From assembly GCA_947589145.1 (NCBI GenBank), contig CANQCB010000002.1:1-43996 (forward strand): a DNA stretch of 43,996 nt, read 5' to 3'. The translations under genes were made by a program, and so were the position numbers. Positions 1 to 7,667 of the stretch are shown here, piece after piece. The notes beneath the pieces were generated by a model, which worked only from the letters and a program-made list of their open reading frames with translations, was not told where the DNA came from and searched no databases. Within the stretch, counting starts at the first letter, position 1, and every line of letters begins with the position of its first letter. The stretch is from an uncultured Clostridia bacterium (lineage in GTDB: Bacteria > Bacillota > Clostridia > Christensenellales > Pumilibacteraceae).

Positions 1-326
1 ATATGCGTACTCTTCCGGGCGCACTCTTCATCGTGGACCCGAAGAAAGAGCACCTCGCCGTAGCGGAGGCTCGCAAGCTCCACATTCCCATTGTCGGCAT
101 AGTGGATACCAACTGCGACCCCGACGAGGTCGATTACGTTATTCCCGGTAACGACGACGCTATCCGCGCTATCAAGCTCATTGCAGGCGCAATGGCAGAC
201 GCGGTAGTCGAATCGAGAGAGGGCGAGGAAGCGCTCACGGCTATGAGAGCTGCCGCAGCCGCAGCCGAAAACGCGGCTTCCGACGAAGCGCCCGTTTCGG
301 TAGAAGACAATATAACGGAGGAATGA
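1..326 (+). CDS. rpsB: 30S ribosomal protein S2, C-terminal part
   Basis: Partial gene; its 5' end lies before the window and the frame starts at base 3. S2 is a small-subunit ribosomal protein that binds 16S rRNA on the back of the 30S subunit. The visible 107 residues carry the typical S2 C-terminal core, including [31 protein letters not shown] and [12 protein letters not shown]. An Ala/Glu-rich tail follows, as is common in clostridial S2. tsf follows 4 nt after the stop, the near-universal bacterial rpsB-tsf pairing, and the tsf SD lies inside the last codons of rpsB. Confidence 0.97.
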   Translation, partial: MRTLPGALFIVDPKKEHLAVAEARKLHIPIVGIVDTNCDPDEVDYVIPGNDDAIRAIKLIAGAMADAVVESREGEEALTAMRAAAAAAENAASDEAPVSVEDNITEE

Positions 327-330
327 TATT

Positions 331-1251
331 ATGAGTTTTACAGCTAAGGATGTAGCCGAACTCCGCGAGATCACCGGCGCAGGCATGATGGATTGCAAGA
401 AAGCGCTCGTGCATACGGACGGAGACAAGGATAAAGCAATAGAATATCTCAGAGAAATCGGCGTCAGCATTGCCGCCAAGAAGGCAAGCCGTATCGCCAG
501 CGAAGGACTTATCGGCGGATATACGGCAGACGGAATCGGCGTACTTGCCGAACTTAACTGCGAGACCGACTTCGTCGCCAATACCGAAGGTTTCCGCGCT
601 CTCGTAGCCAAGGTAGCCAAAGGCGTAGCGGATAACGATCCCGCAGACGTTGACGCGCTTCTTTCCACGAAAATCGACGGAAGCACCGTAACCGAGCTTA
701 TTCAGGGCGAGACGGCTAAATGCGGCGAGAAGATCACCGCGCGTCGTTTCGTAAAATACGAGATAAAGCAGGGCGTAGAAGAGATTTACCTTCACAACGG
801 CGGAAAGATCGGCGTTATGCTCGAAGTGGAAACCGACAAGCCCGCTTGCGCAGAGATCAAGGAAATGGCGCATGACATTGCAATGCACATTGCGGCTTTC
901 TCTCCCGCGCACGTGGACGTAAGCGAAGTTCCCGCAGAGTATGTCGAGCACGAAAAGGCGATACTCCTCGCTCAGGCGAAGAACGATCCCAAAAACGCTT
1001 CGAAACCCGACAATATTCTCGAAAAGATGCTTGCGGGCAGACTTCAAAAGAGTTTGAAAGAAATTTGCCTCGTAGATCAGGCTTTCGCAAAGGACGCGTC
1101 GATAACGGTCGCACAGCTCGTGCAGAACGTTTCCAAAGCGACGGGGACGGCTATTAAACTCAACAGGTTCGTTCGCCTCGTAATGGGAGAGGGACTTGAA
1201 AAGAAAGTCGACAATTTGGCGGAAGAAGTTGCGAAAATGTCGGGAAAATAA
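331..1251 (+). CDS. tsf: Translation elongation factor Ts
   Basis: EF-Ts is the cytoplasmic nucleotide-exchange factor for EF-Tu. The 306 aa length is normal. The N-terminal UBA-like domain (about 1-50, LREITGAGMMDCKKAL) and the TDFVAN motif (residues 79-84), which contacts the EF-Tu G domain, are intact and followed by the dimerisation/core subdomains. The start ATG is set by GGAGG at 317-321, inside the end of rpsB. A strong hairpin lies just after the stop (1257-1283), so rpsB-tsf probably forms a bicistronic unit with partial read-through to pyrH. Confidence 0.98.
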   Translation: MSFTAKDVAELREITGAGMMDCKKALVHTDGDKDKAIEYLREIGVSIAAKKASRIASEGLIGGYTADGIGVLAELNCETDFVANTEGFRALVAKVAKGVADNDPADVDALLSTKIDGSTVTELIQGETAKCGEKITARRFVKYEIKQGVEEIYLHNGGKIGVMLEVETDKPACAEIKEMAHDIAMHIAAFSPAHVDVSEVPAEYVEHEKAILLAQAKNDPKNASKPDNILEKMLAGRLQKSLKEICLVDQAFAKDASITVAQLVQNVSKATGTAIKLNRFVRLVMGEGLEKKVDNLAEEVAKMSGK

Positions 1252-1256
1252 AAATT

Positions 1257-1283
1257 AAAGGAACGCTTCGGTGTTCCTTTTTC
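1257..1283 (+). terminator. tsf intrinsic terminator with UUCG tetraloop
   Basis: The arms AAAGGAACGC (1257-1266) and GTGTTCCTTT (1271-1280) pair over 10 bp with one G-U and close on a C(UUCG)G tetraloop, an exceptionally stable loop. Only a short T run follows (TTTTT to 1282, then C). It lies between tsf and the pyrH SD, so it may attenuate rather than fully stop read-through into pyrH, for which I see no separate promoter. Confidence 0.75.
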
Positions 1284-1302
1284 TTAGAAGGAGGGAACGA
1301 AT

Positions 1303-1998
1303 ATGTATAAACGAATACTTCTTAAAATAAGCGGAGAGGCGCTTGCCGGCGCAAACGGTACGGGCATAGATCCCGCAATGGTGGAACACGTCGTTTCGCA
1401 GATAGTAGAGGTGCACAACCTCGGCATAGACGTCGCCGTGGTAATGGGCGGCGGCAATTTCTGGCGGGGCAGACAGGGAACGAATATGGAGAGGGTGACC
1501 GCCGACCACATGGGAATGCTTGCAACGATCATGAACGGGCTTGCGCTTCAAGACGCGATAGAGAAAAAGGGGCTTCAAACAAGACTTCAAACCGCGCTTT
1601 CCATTCCCGAGGTAGCCGAGCCGTTTTTGCTCAGAAAGGCGCTCAAACATTTTGAAATGGGCAGGATAGTCCTGTTTGCTTGCGGCACCGGCAATCCGTT
1701 CTTCTCGACAGATACGGGCGCGGCGCTCCGTGCTGCGGAGATAGGAGCGAGCGTGCTCCTTATGGCGAAGAACATAGACGGAGTTTACGACAGCGACCCG
1801 AGAAAAAATCCGAACGCCAAGAAGTTCGACCGTCTCTCATATCTCGACGTCATCAACCTTCGACTTGCACACATGGATACGACTGCGATCACAACTTGCA
1901 TGGAAAATAATATCCCGATAATCACGTTCGCACTCGACGAAACCGATAGTATCGTAAAAGCGGCAAAGGGCGAAAAAATCGGTACATTTATCGGTTAA
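1303..1998 (+). CDS. pyrH: UMP kinase
   Basis: Catalyses ATP + UMP to ADP + UDP in pyrimidine nucleotide synthesis; bacterial PyrH is a hexamer of the amino-acid-kinase fold. Visible motifs are the N-terminal KRILLKISGEAL (phosphate-binding Lys/Gly region), GGGNFWRG (49-56), the UMP-binding GTGNPFFSTDTGAALRA stretch, and DGVYDSDPRKNPNAKKF near the ATP site. At 231 aa it is slightly shorter than the usual ~240. SD AAGGAGGG precedes the ATG. It sits between tsf and frr as in most Firmicutes. Confidence 0.98.
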   Translation: MYKRILLKISGEALAGANGTGIDPAMVEHVVSQIVEVHNLGIDVAVVMGGGNFWRGRQGTNMERVTADHMGMLATIMNGLALQDAIEKKGLQTRLQTALSIPEVAEPFLLRKALKHFEMGRIVLFACGTGNPFFSTDTGAALRAAEIGASVLLMAKNIDGVYDSDPRKNPNAKKFDRLSYLDVINLRLAHMDTTAITTCMENNIPIITFALDETDSIVKAAKGEKIGTFIG

Positions 1999-2003
1999 AA
2001 CTG

Positions 2004-2033
2004 TTGTACGTAGCAAATAAATTGTGATATAAT
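2004..2033 (+). promoter_or_regulatory. Sigma-A promoter for frr operon
   Basis: TTGTAC (2004-2009), an 18-nt spacer, then TATAAT (2028-2033) preceded by TG one base upstream (extended -10). It lies in the pyrH-frr gap. The predicted transcript would start near 2040 and carry the frr SD GGAGGG at 2047-2052. It probably drives frr-uppS-cdsA-dxr-rseP-ispG, whose members overlap or nearly abut. Confidence 0.8.
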
Positions 2034-2060
2034 GTAAATAATTAACGGAGGGAAAGAGTT

Positions 2061-2627
2061 ATGTTACCCGAACTCGAAGAAGAAATATTCAACTACGAAG
2101 AAAAACTCGAAAAGGCAATCAATCATCTTTCGGGCGAGTTTTTGACCGTGCGCGCAGGCCGCGCGAATCCGAAGATTCTCGATAATATAACGGTGGATTA
2201 TTACGGTTCACAGACGCCTTTGAAGCAAATGGCAAACATAACCGTACCCGAACCGAGAATGCTCGTTATAAGTCTTTTCGACCGCAGCGCGGCGAAAGAG
2301 ACCGTAAAGGCAATCTCCGCGTCCGATATAGGAATAAACCCCGTGGACGACGGAAAGGTTATCCGCCTCGTTTTCCCCCAACTCACCGAAGAGCGCAGAC
2401 GGGATCTCGTTAAGCAGGTCAGAAAAATGGCGGAAGACGCGAAGGTCGTGCTCAGAAACGAACGCCGCGATGTGCTCGATAAGGCGAAGAAACTCAAAAA
2501 GGATCTCAACTTCTCGGAGGACGAACTGACGGGTTTTGAAAAAGAAGTGCAGAAAGAACTCGATAAGTCGATAGCGACGGTGGACGACCTCGGCAAAGCA
2601 AAGGAAAAGGAAATTCTTGAAATCTGA
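2061..2627 (+). CDS. frr: Ribosome recycling factor
   Basis: RRF works with EF-G to split post-termination ribosomes. At 188 aa it is close to the usual 185. Conserved elements include the GEFLTVRAGRANP helix, YYGSQTPLKQMANITVPEP and SDIGINPVDDGKVIRL; the long C-terminal helix ends EKEILEI. The ATG is placed by GGAGGG 8 nt upstream. Its 3' end overlaps uppS by 11 bp. Confidence 0.98.
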   Translation: MLPELEEEIFNYEEKLEKAINHLSGEFLTVRAGRANPKILDNITVDYYGSQTPLKQMANITVPEPRMLVISLFDRSAAKETVKAISASDIGINPVDDGKVIRLVFPQLTEERRRDLVKQVRKMAEDAKVVLRNERRDVLDKAKKLKKDLNFSEDELTGFEKEVQKELDKSIATVDDLGKAKEKEILEI

Positions 2628-3309
2628 CAACAACCCTCGGCATATCGCGATAATAATGGACGGCAACGGAAGGTGGGCAAAACGCCGTCTTTTGCCGCGT
2701 AATTTCGGTCATAAAAAGGGAGTGGAGACCATAGACCGAATAAGCCGCTACGTCTTTGACAAAGGCGTGGAAATATTGACGTTATTTGCGTTTTCGACGG
2801 AGAATTTAAGACGCCCGAAAGAAGAAGTATCGGGAATATTCGAACTTTTCTCCACATATATAAAAAAAAATCTGCCCGACATGATAGAGAGGGAGATAAA
2901 ATTCAAAGTCGTCGGGGATATTTCCGTTTGCGACGACGGTTTGAAAACATTGATAGCCGACGCGGAAAAACAGACGGAGAAATTCAACCGCGGCAAACTC
3001 AATATTTGTTTTAATTACGGCGGTCGCGCGGACATAGTCAACGCCGCGAACAAACTCATACAAGAGGGAAAAACGGTGACGGAGCAGGAATTTGCCGACG
3101 CTCTTTACACCGGCGGTTTGCCCGACCCCGACATAGTGATACGCACGGGCAACGAGCATAGAATAAGCAATTTCTTGCTTTATCAAATGGCATATTCGGA
3201 AATATATTTCACAAGCACTCTTTGGCCGGATTTCAAAGAGAAAGAATTGAACGAAATTATTGCCGATTTCAAAAAGACCAATAGAAGGTTCGGAAACATA
3301 GAACAATGA
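2617..3309 (+). CDS. uppS: Undecaprenyl diphosphate synthase (cis-prenyltransferase)
   Basis: Condenses FPP with eight IPP units to make undecaprenyl diphosphate, the lipid carrier for peptidoglycan. The catalytic Asp lies in IAIIMDGNGRWAKRR near the N-terminus. FAFSTENLRRP, FNYGGR and the C-terminal RTGNEHRISNFLLYQ block are present; the last usually reads RTSGEQRISNF, so the Ser-Gly pair differs. The start is a TTG inside the end of frr, with purine-rich AAGGAAAAGG upstream, and translation is likely coupled. The 230 aa length is slightly short. It ends in an ATGA overlap with cdsA. Confidence 0.96.
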   Translation: MKSDNNPRHIAIIMDGNGRWAKRRLLPRNFGHKKGVETIDRISRYVFDKGVEILTLFAFSTENLRRPKEEVSGIFELFSTYIKKNLPDMIEREIKFKVVGDISVCDDGLKTLIADAEKQTEKFNRGKLNICFNYGGRADIVNAANKLIQEGKTVTEQEFADALYTGGLPDPDIVIRTGNEHRISNFLLYQMAYSEIYFTSTLWPDFKEKELNEIIADFKKTNRRFGNIEQ

Positions 3310-4310
3310 AGAACAGACTGATTTACGGATTTTTAATAGGCGTGATTGTTACGGGCGTATTGTTTTTATCCATTTACATAGTGGATGTAGTTTACGACGC
3401 GTTCGTGCTTTTCCTCATGTTCGTCGGTTCTTATGAAATGTCCAAGGCGATAGGGAACAAGTTCGCAAAACCGATCTATCCGATAATCGCGATATTTATA
3501 TCGCTCGGCTATGTTTCGTATAAAGTCATACACATAATTCGTGGCAACGGCGGAATAACCGCGTTCTTCGTGATTATGATAATTATGGCTGTCGTTTGTT
3601 TTATCGTCAATATGGCAAGCCCGAAATTGTCCTTCGAAAACGTAGTCAGCACGTTTATCTGTATGCTTTATCCGGTGGGCTTGATGCTGTGCTTTTTGGG
3701 ACTTAACTATCTTCCTGGTAGCGGCGTTCCCGTGAATCCGTTCGAAAAATACGGAGCGCAGGCAGGTATCGTGAATCTCGGCATTGCTTACAGCCCGTCT
3801 ACCCCTTGGATGTACAATGCTTATCAGACAGGCGTGTTTGTGCCGAACTATCGTGCCATCGCCATATTGGCTACCATACTCTGCGCGTCGGGCTCGGATA
3901 TATTCGCATTGTTTACGGGCATGCTTTTGAAAGGACCGAAACTTGCGCCGAACATCAGCCCGAAAAAGACGATATCGGGCGCGATAGGCGGACTGTTCGG
4001 CGGTATGATAATGGCTGCGATGCTGTTCGGTTTCTCGTTTACGGGGGTTATGGGCTTAACGGGGCTGAACGATAACGTCGCAATCAGTTTGGTTTTATAT
4101 CTCGTTCTCGGACTTCTTATAGCCGTAGCGACCGAACTCGGCGACTTGATGGCGTCTTACATAAAGCGGTTCTGCGGGGTTAAGGACTACGGCAATCTTA
4201 TTCCCGGGCACGGCGGCGTGCTCGATAGGGTAGACGGCTGGATCTTGGGAGCATTGGTTGCATTCTTATTCATAACCTTGATTTCGGCAATACCCGGTTT
4301 GGGGAGTTGA
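3306..4310 (+). CDS. cdsA: Phosphatidate cytidylyltransferase (CDP-diglyceride synthase)
   Basis: Integral membrane enzyme making CDP-diacylglycerol from CTP and phosphatidic acid for phospholipid synthesis. It has about eight to nine hydrophobic segments. The family signature is at the C-terminus (about 277-312): SYIKRFCGVKDYGN followed by PGHGGVLDRVDGW, with the metal-binding Asp residues. At 334 aa it is longer than the common ~270, with an extra loop near residues 130-180 between membrane segments. It starts in a 4-bp ATGA overlap with uppS. Confidence 0.95.
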   Translation: MKNRLIYGFLIGVIVTGVLFLSIYIVDVVYDAFVLFLMFVGSYEMSKAIGNKFAKPIYPIIAIFISLGYVSYKVIHIIRGNGGITAFFVIMIIMAVVCFIVNMASPKLSFENVVSTFICMLYPVGLMLCFLGLNYLPGSGVPVNPFEKYGAQAGIVNLGIAYSPSTPWMYNAYQTGVFVPNYRAIAILATILCASGSDIFALFTGMLLKGPKLAPNISPKKTISGAIGGLFGGMIMAAMLFGFSFTGVMGLTGLNDNVAISLVLYLVLGLLIAVATELGDLMASYIKRFCGVKDYGNLIPGHGGVLDRVDGWILGALVAFLFITLISAIPGLGS

Positions 4311-4312
4311 TC

Positions 4313-5422
4313 ATGAAAACTGTTGCGGTTTTCGGAAGTACAGGCAGTATCGGCGTACAGACTTTGAATGTTGTGCGCCGATTTCCTCATGCATATAAAG
4401 TAGTAGCGCTTGCGGCAGGGAATAATACGGCTTTGCTTGCCGAGCAAGAGGCGGAATTTTCACCCGATTATATCTCGACTACGGCGGCGTATAATTCGAT
4501 TTCCGCGCGTGTTTTTACGGGTACGGACGGCGCTGAAAAACTTGCCGAAGAAGTCGACGCCGATATTTTCGTAATGGCAATAAGCGGACTTGCCGCGCTC
4601 TCTCCGCTGTTCAAGATCATAAAAAAGGGTAAGCGCGTCGCGCTTGCGAATAAAGAAGCAATCGTGTGCGCAGGCGACATTGTAACGGATGAGGCAAAGC
4701 GTTACGGTACGGAGATAATACCCGTCGACAGCGAGCACTCCGCCGTTTTTCAATGCCTGCGTGAGGAGAGAAAAAACGTCAAAAAAGTCGTTTTAACCGC
4801 AAGCGGAGGGCCGTTCTATGCCTGTCATAGTATGGATTTGCGCCAAATAACGCCTGAAATGGCAATAAAACACCCCACTTGGAACATGGGAAGAAAAATC
4901 TCCGTTGACAGCGCTACCATGGTAAACAAAGGGTTGGAGATCATCGAGGCGGCGCGTCTTTTCGGCACGAGCAATGTGGACTATATAATTCACCCCGAAA
5001 GCATAATACATTCGATGGTGGAGTTTAACGACAATTCCACTCTCGCTTTGATGTCATATCCCAATATGGAACTTGCCATACAATATGCTTTGACTTATCC
5101 CGAAAGGGAGAAAAACGACGGTGTGAAACCCTTTGATTTCAAGAAAAATCTGACCTTTGTTCTGCCCGACGAAATTCGTTTTCCCGCTCCGAAGATAGCC
5201 AAGGAATGTTTGCGTTTGGGCGGCACAGCGCCGGCGATATACAGCATAGCGGACGAGGTCGGCGTCGGATTGTTTTTATCGAAAAAAATTAAATTTACCG
5301 ATATTTGCGGAATAATCGAGGAGGCATTGAGCATAAACGAAATAGAGCGGGATTTTTCCATAGAGCGATTGAAAGAGCTCGATAGGGAAATCTCTCAATA
5401 TTTTCGTAGGAGTATGGATTGA
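4313..5422 (+). CDS. dxr: 1-deoxy-D-xylulose 5-phosphate reductoisomerase
   Basis: Second step of the MEP pathway: DXP to MEP using NADPH and a divalent metal. The N-terminal NADPH motif is GSTGSIG. The metal and substrate residues lie in VDSEHSA, KISVDSATMVNKGLE and HPESIIHSMVEF. I chose the ATG at 4313, 6 nt after GGGGAG; an in-frame TTG at 4307 would touch the SD. The protein has 369 aa. It belongs to a set of isoprenoid genes spread through the window (uppS, dxr, ispG, ispA, dxs). Confidence 0.97.
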   Translation: MKTVAVFGSTGSIGVQTLNVVRRFPHAYKVVALAAGNNTALLAEQEAEFSPDYISTTAAYNSISARVFTGTDGAEKLAEEVDADIFVMAISGLAALSPLFKIIKKGKRVALANKEAIVCAGDIVTDEAKRYGTEIIPVDSEHSAVFQCLREERKNVKKVVLTASGGPFYACHSMDLRQITPEMAIKHPTWNMGRKISVDSATMVNKGLEIIEAARLFGTSNVDYIIHPESIIHSMVEFNDNSTLALMSYPNMELAIQYALTYPEREKNDGVKPFDFKKNLTFVLPDEIRFPAPKIAKECLRLGGTAPAIYSIADEVGVGLFLSKKIKFTDICGIIEEALSINEIERDFSIERLKELDREISQYFRRSMD

Positions 5423-6618
5423 TTGCGTTTTTCATTCTGATCGCTTTGGTGATATTGCTTGTGATGATAACGATTCACGAGTTCGGTCATTATATCGCGG
5501 CAAGACTGCTCGGCTTTTCCATAGACGAATTTTCCATAGGTTTCGGACCCGCTGTTTACAAAAAGAAAAAGAAGAACGGTGAAATCTTCTCGATAAGAAT
5601 ACTTCCGTTAGGGGGATATTGCGCTTTTACCGACGACGTCTCCGACGATAATACGGATTCCGCCGATGACATATTCGGGATAGCGCAGGGCAATGCGGAC
5701 GCGAAAAATAAAGATGATACGGCGAATTCGAAAGCAATAAAAAGCCGATCGGGGGCGAAGGAAAAAATCGATACCGAAAAAACGCAAGCCGAACGCGTCG
5801 TCGGTGCGAAAATACCGTTCGGCGCGCAAAAGCCGTGGAAGAGGCTGATAGTAATGTTGTGCGGCCCGCTCTTCAATCTGCTTTCCGCGTTTTTGTTTTC
5901 TTTTATATTCATAATCTCCGTCGGTTATGCGTCTCCGATCATAGACGAACTGTATATAAATCCCCAAACGAACGAACCGTATGCCGTCGGGCTCGAAGCG
6001 GGGGACGTGATCGTTGCGGTAAACGGCATAAACATAGGAGTGCTTAATTCCTTCATAGAACTCGTCACGGGCGTGGAAACGGGAGAAACGGTAACGTTTA
6101 CCGTCAAACGTGACGGAGAGAAAAAGGAGATCGCGATAACAAAGCAGACCGTACTTGTGCCGCATGAAAACGGTTATTCGGAGCAAGAACTGTTCGGCTT
6201 TGTGCAGATATACGCCAGGGAGCATGTGGGATTTTTTCCTGCGATAGGATATTCTTTCCCATACACGTTCAAACTTTGCGGAGAAATTTTCGCGTCGCTC
6301 GGCGGTCTTTTGACGGGCAACTTGCCTTTGACCGAACTCAACGGACCGATCGGAACAGTCACGACGATAGCGACGTATTCGCAAATGAGCTGGCAATATT
6401 TGTTGCTTTTTCTGCCGCTTCTTGCGTGTAACTTCGCAATATTCAACATTCTTCCGATACCGTCTTTGGACGGAGTCAAGGCGATTTTCGTCATTATCGA
6501 ATGGATAAGAAAGAAGCCGATAAACAAGAAAGTCGAAAATGCAATTCACTCGATCGGATTGATGTTTTTGCTCGGATTCGTTATGATCATAGATGTAATC
6601 GGACTGATACTAAGGTAG
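5419..6618 (+). CDS. rseP: RseP/RasP-type site-2 zinc metalloprotease with an acidic insert
   Basis: Intramembrane M50 protease; relatives cleave anti-sigma factors and remnant signal peptides. HEFGH (H20, H24) is the zinc site in the first membrane helix. The second catalytic segment is NILPIPSLDGVK, with D351. One PDZ domain lies at about 180-235 (GLEAGDVIVAVNG). Start TTG at 5419 follows AGGAG and overlaps the dxr stop. Odd feature: after LPLGGY (63-68) comes a ~60-residue hydrophilic Asp/Lys/Ser-rich insert before KPWKRLIVMLCGP, where relatives have a short loop. The 399 aa length reflects this insert. Confidence 0.93.
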   Translation: MIAFFILIALVILLVMITIHEFGHYIAARLLGFSIDEFSIGFGPAVYKKKKKNGEIFSIRILPLGGYCAFTDDVSDDNTDSADDIFGIAQGNADAKNKDDTANSKAIKSRSGAKEKIDTEKTQAERVVGAKIPFGAQKPWKRLIVMLCGPLFNLLSAFLFSFIFIISVGYASPIIDELYINPQTNEPYAVGLEAGDVIVAVNGINIGVLNSFIELVTGVETGETVTFTVKRDGEKKEIAITKQTVLVPHENGYSEQELFGFVQIYAREHVGFFPAIGYSFPYTFKLCGEIFASLGGLLTGNLPLTELNGPIGTVTTIATYSQMSWQYLLLFLPLLACNFAIFNILPIPSLDGVKAIFVIIEWIRKKPINKKVENAIHSIGLMFLLGFVMIIDVIGLILR

Positions 6619-6623
6619 GTAAA

Positions 6624-7667
6624 ATGAGCGCGAAAAAAGTAAAAATAGGCAATATTTTCATTGGCGGCGGCGAGCCGATAGCCGTGCAGTCCATGACAAA
6701 TACGGACACCGCCGACTATGCGGCGACAACGGCTCAACTTGCGGCTCTTCGAGAGGCAGGTTGCGATATAGCGCGGTTGGCGGTACGGAATTTCGCCGAC
6801 GTCGAGGTGTGTAAAAAATACGTCGAAGAATGCGCAATGCCCCTCGTGGCGGACATTCAATTCGACTGCCGTTTGGCGATTGCCTGCGCGGACATAGGCT
6901 TTGCCAAGGTGCGGTATAACCCCGGCAACACGACCGCGAGCGGGCTGAAAGAACTTGTCGCGGCGTGCAGGGCGAACTCCTGCCCGATAAGAATAGGCAT
7001 TAACGGCGGATCTTTGGAAAAAGATATCAAAGAAAAACATGGCGGAGCAACGGCAGACGCGCTCGCCGAAAGCGCAATGCGTTCCGTGCATGCTTTGGAA
7101 AACGCAAACTTTTTCGATATCGTAATTTCCGTCAAGTCCAGCGATGTGGCGACCTGCGTCAATGCGTACGAAATTCTCGCAAAATCCTGCGATTATCCGT
7201 TACATATAGGTATAACCGAGAGCGGTTGGGGCGAGGACGCCGTGATAAAATCGTCGGCGGGAATAGGCGCAATGCTGCTTCGCGGAGTAGGCGACACTTT
7301 GCGCGTGTCCCTCACGGGCGACCCCGTGCGCGAGGTTGAAGTGGGCAAAAGCATTTTAAGCGCCGTCGGATTGAATAAAAATTTTGTCGAAATAATTTCC
7401 TGTCCGACTTGTGCGCGTTGTTTTTACGATCTCGAAACGCTTGTCGTCAAATGCAAGGCTATGACGAAAAACGTGAGAAAGCCCCTTAAAATCGCGGTTA
7501 TGGGCTGCGCGGTAAACGGCCCGGGAGAGGCGGCAGACGCCGATATAGGCATAGCCGGAGGGAAAGACAAAGCCGTCCTCTTCAAAAAAGGCGTTATAGT
7601 GGAAACCTTGCCCACGAAAGAAGCGGAAGAAAAATTTACGACGATGCTCGGAGAACTCATTAAATGA
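6624..7667 (+). CDS. ispG: 4-hydroxy-3-methylbut-2-enyl diphosphate synthase
   Basis: Penultimate MEP step, an iron-sulfur enzyme converting MEcPP to HMBPP. It opens with KIGNIFIGGGEPIAVQSMTNTDT, typical of GcpE; the [4Fe-4S] ligands lie in SCPTCARCF and MGCAVNGPGEA. The ATG at 6624 is preferred because the family N-terminus starts here (347 aa) and GGTAGG lies just before it; the longer in-frame reading would run through rseP. The stop overlaps the next gene by 4 bp. Confidence 0.96.
   Translation: MSAKKVKIGNIFIGGGEPIAVQSMTNTDTADYAATTAQLAALREAGCDIARLAVRNFADVEVCKKYVEECAMPLVADIQFDCRLAIACADIGFAKVRYNPGNTTASGLKELVAACRANSCPIRIGINGGSLEKDIKEKHGGATADALAESAMRSVHALENANFFDIVISVKSSDVATCVNAYEILAKSCDYPLHIGITESGWGEDAVIKSSAGIGAMLLRGVGDTLRVSLTGDPVREVEVGKSILSAVGLNKNFVEIISCPTCARCFYDLETLVVKCKAMTKNVRKPLKIAVMGCAVNGPGEAADADIGIAGGKDKAVLFKKGVIVETLPTKEAEEKFTTMLGELIK

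Noticed and set aside
241-1047. 268-codon - strand frame across rpsB/tsf
   Set aside because: Antisense shadow of tsf with no start signal or recognisable fold.
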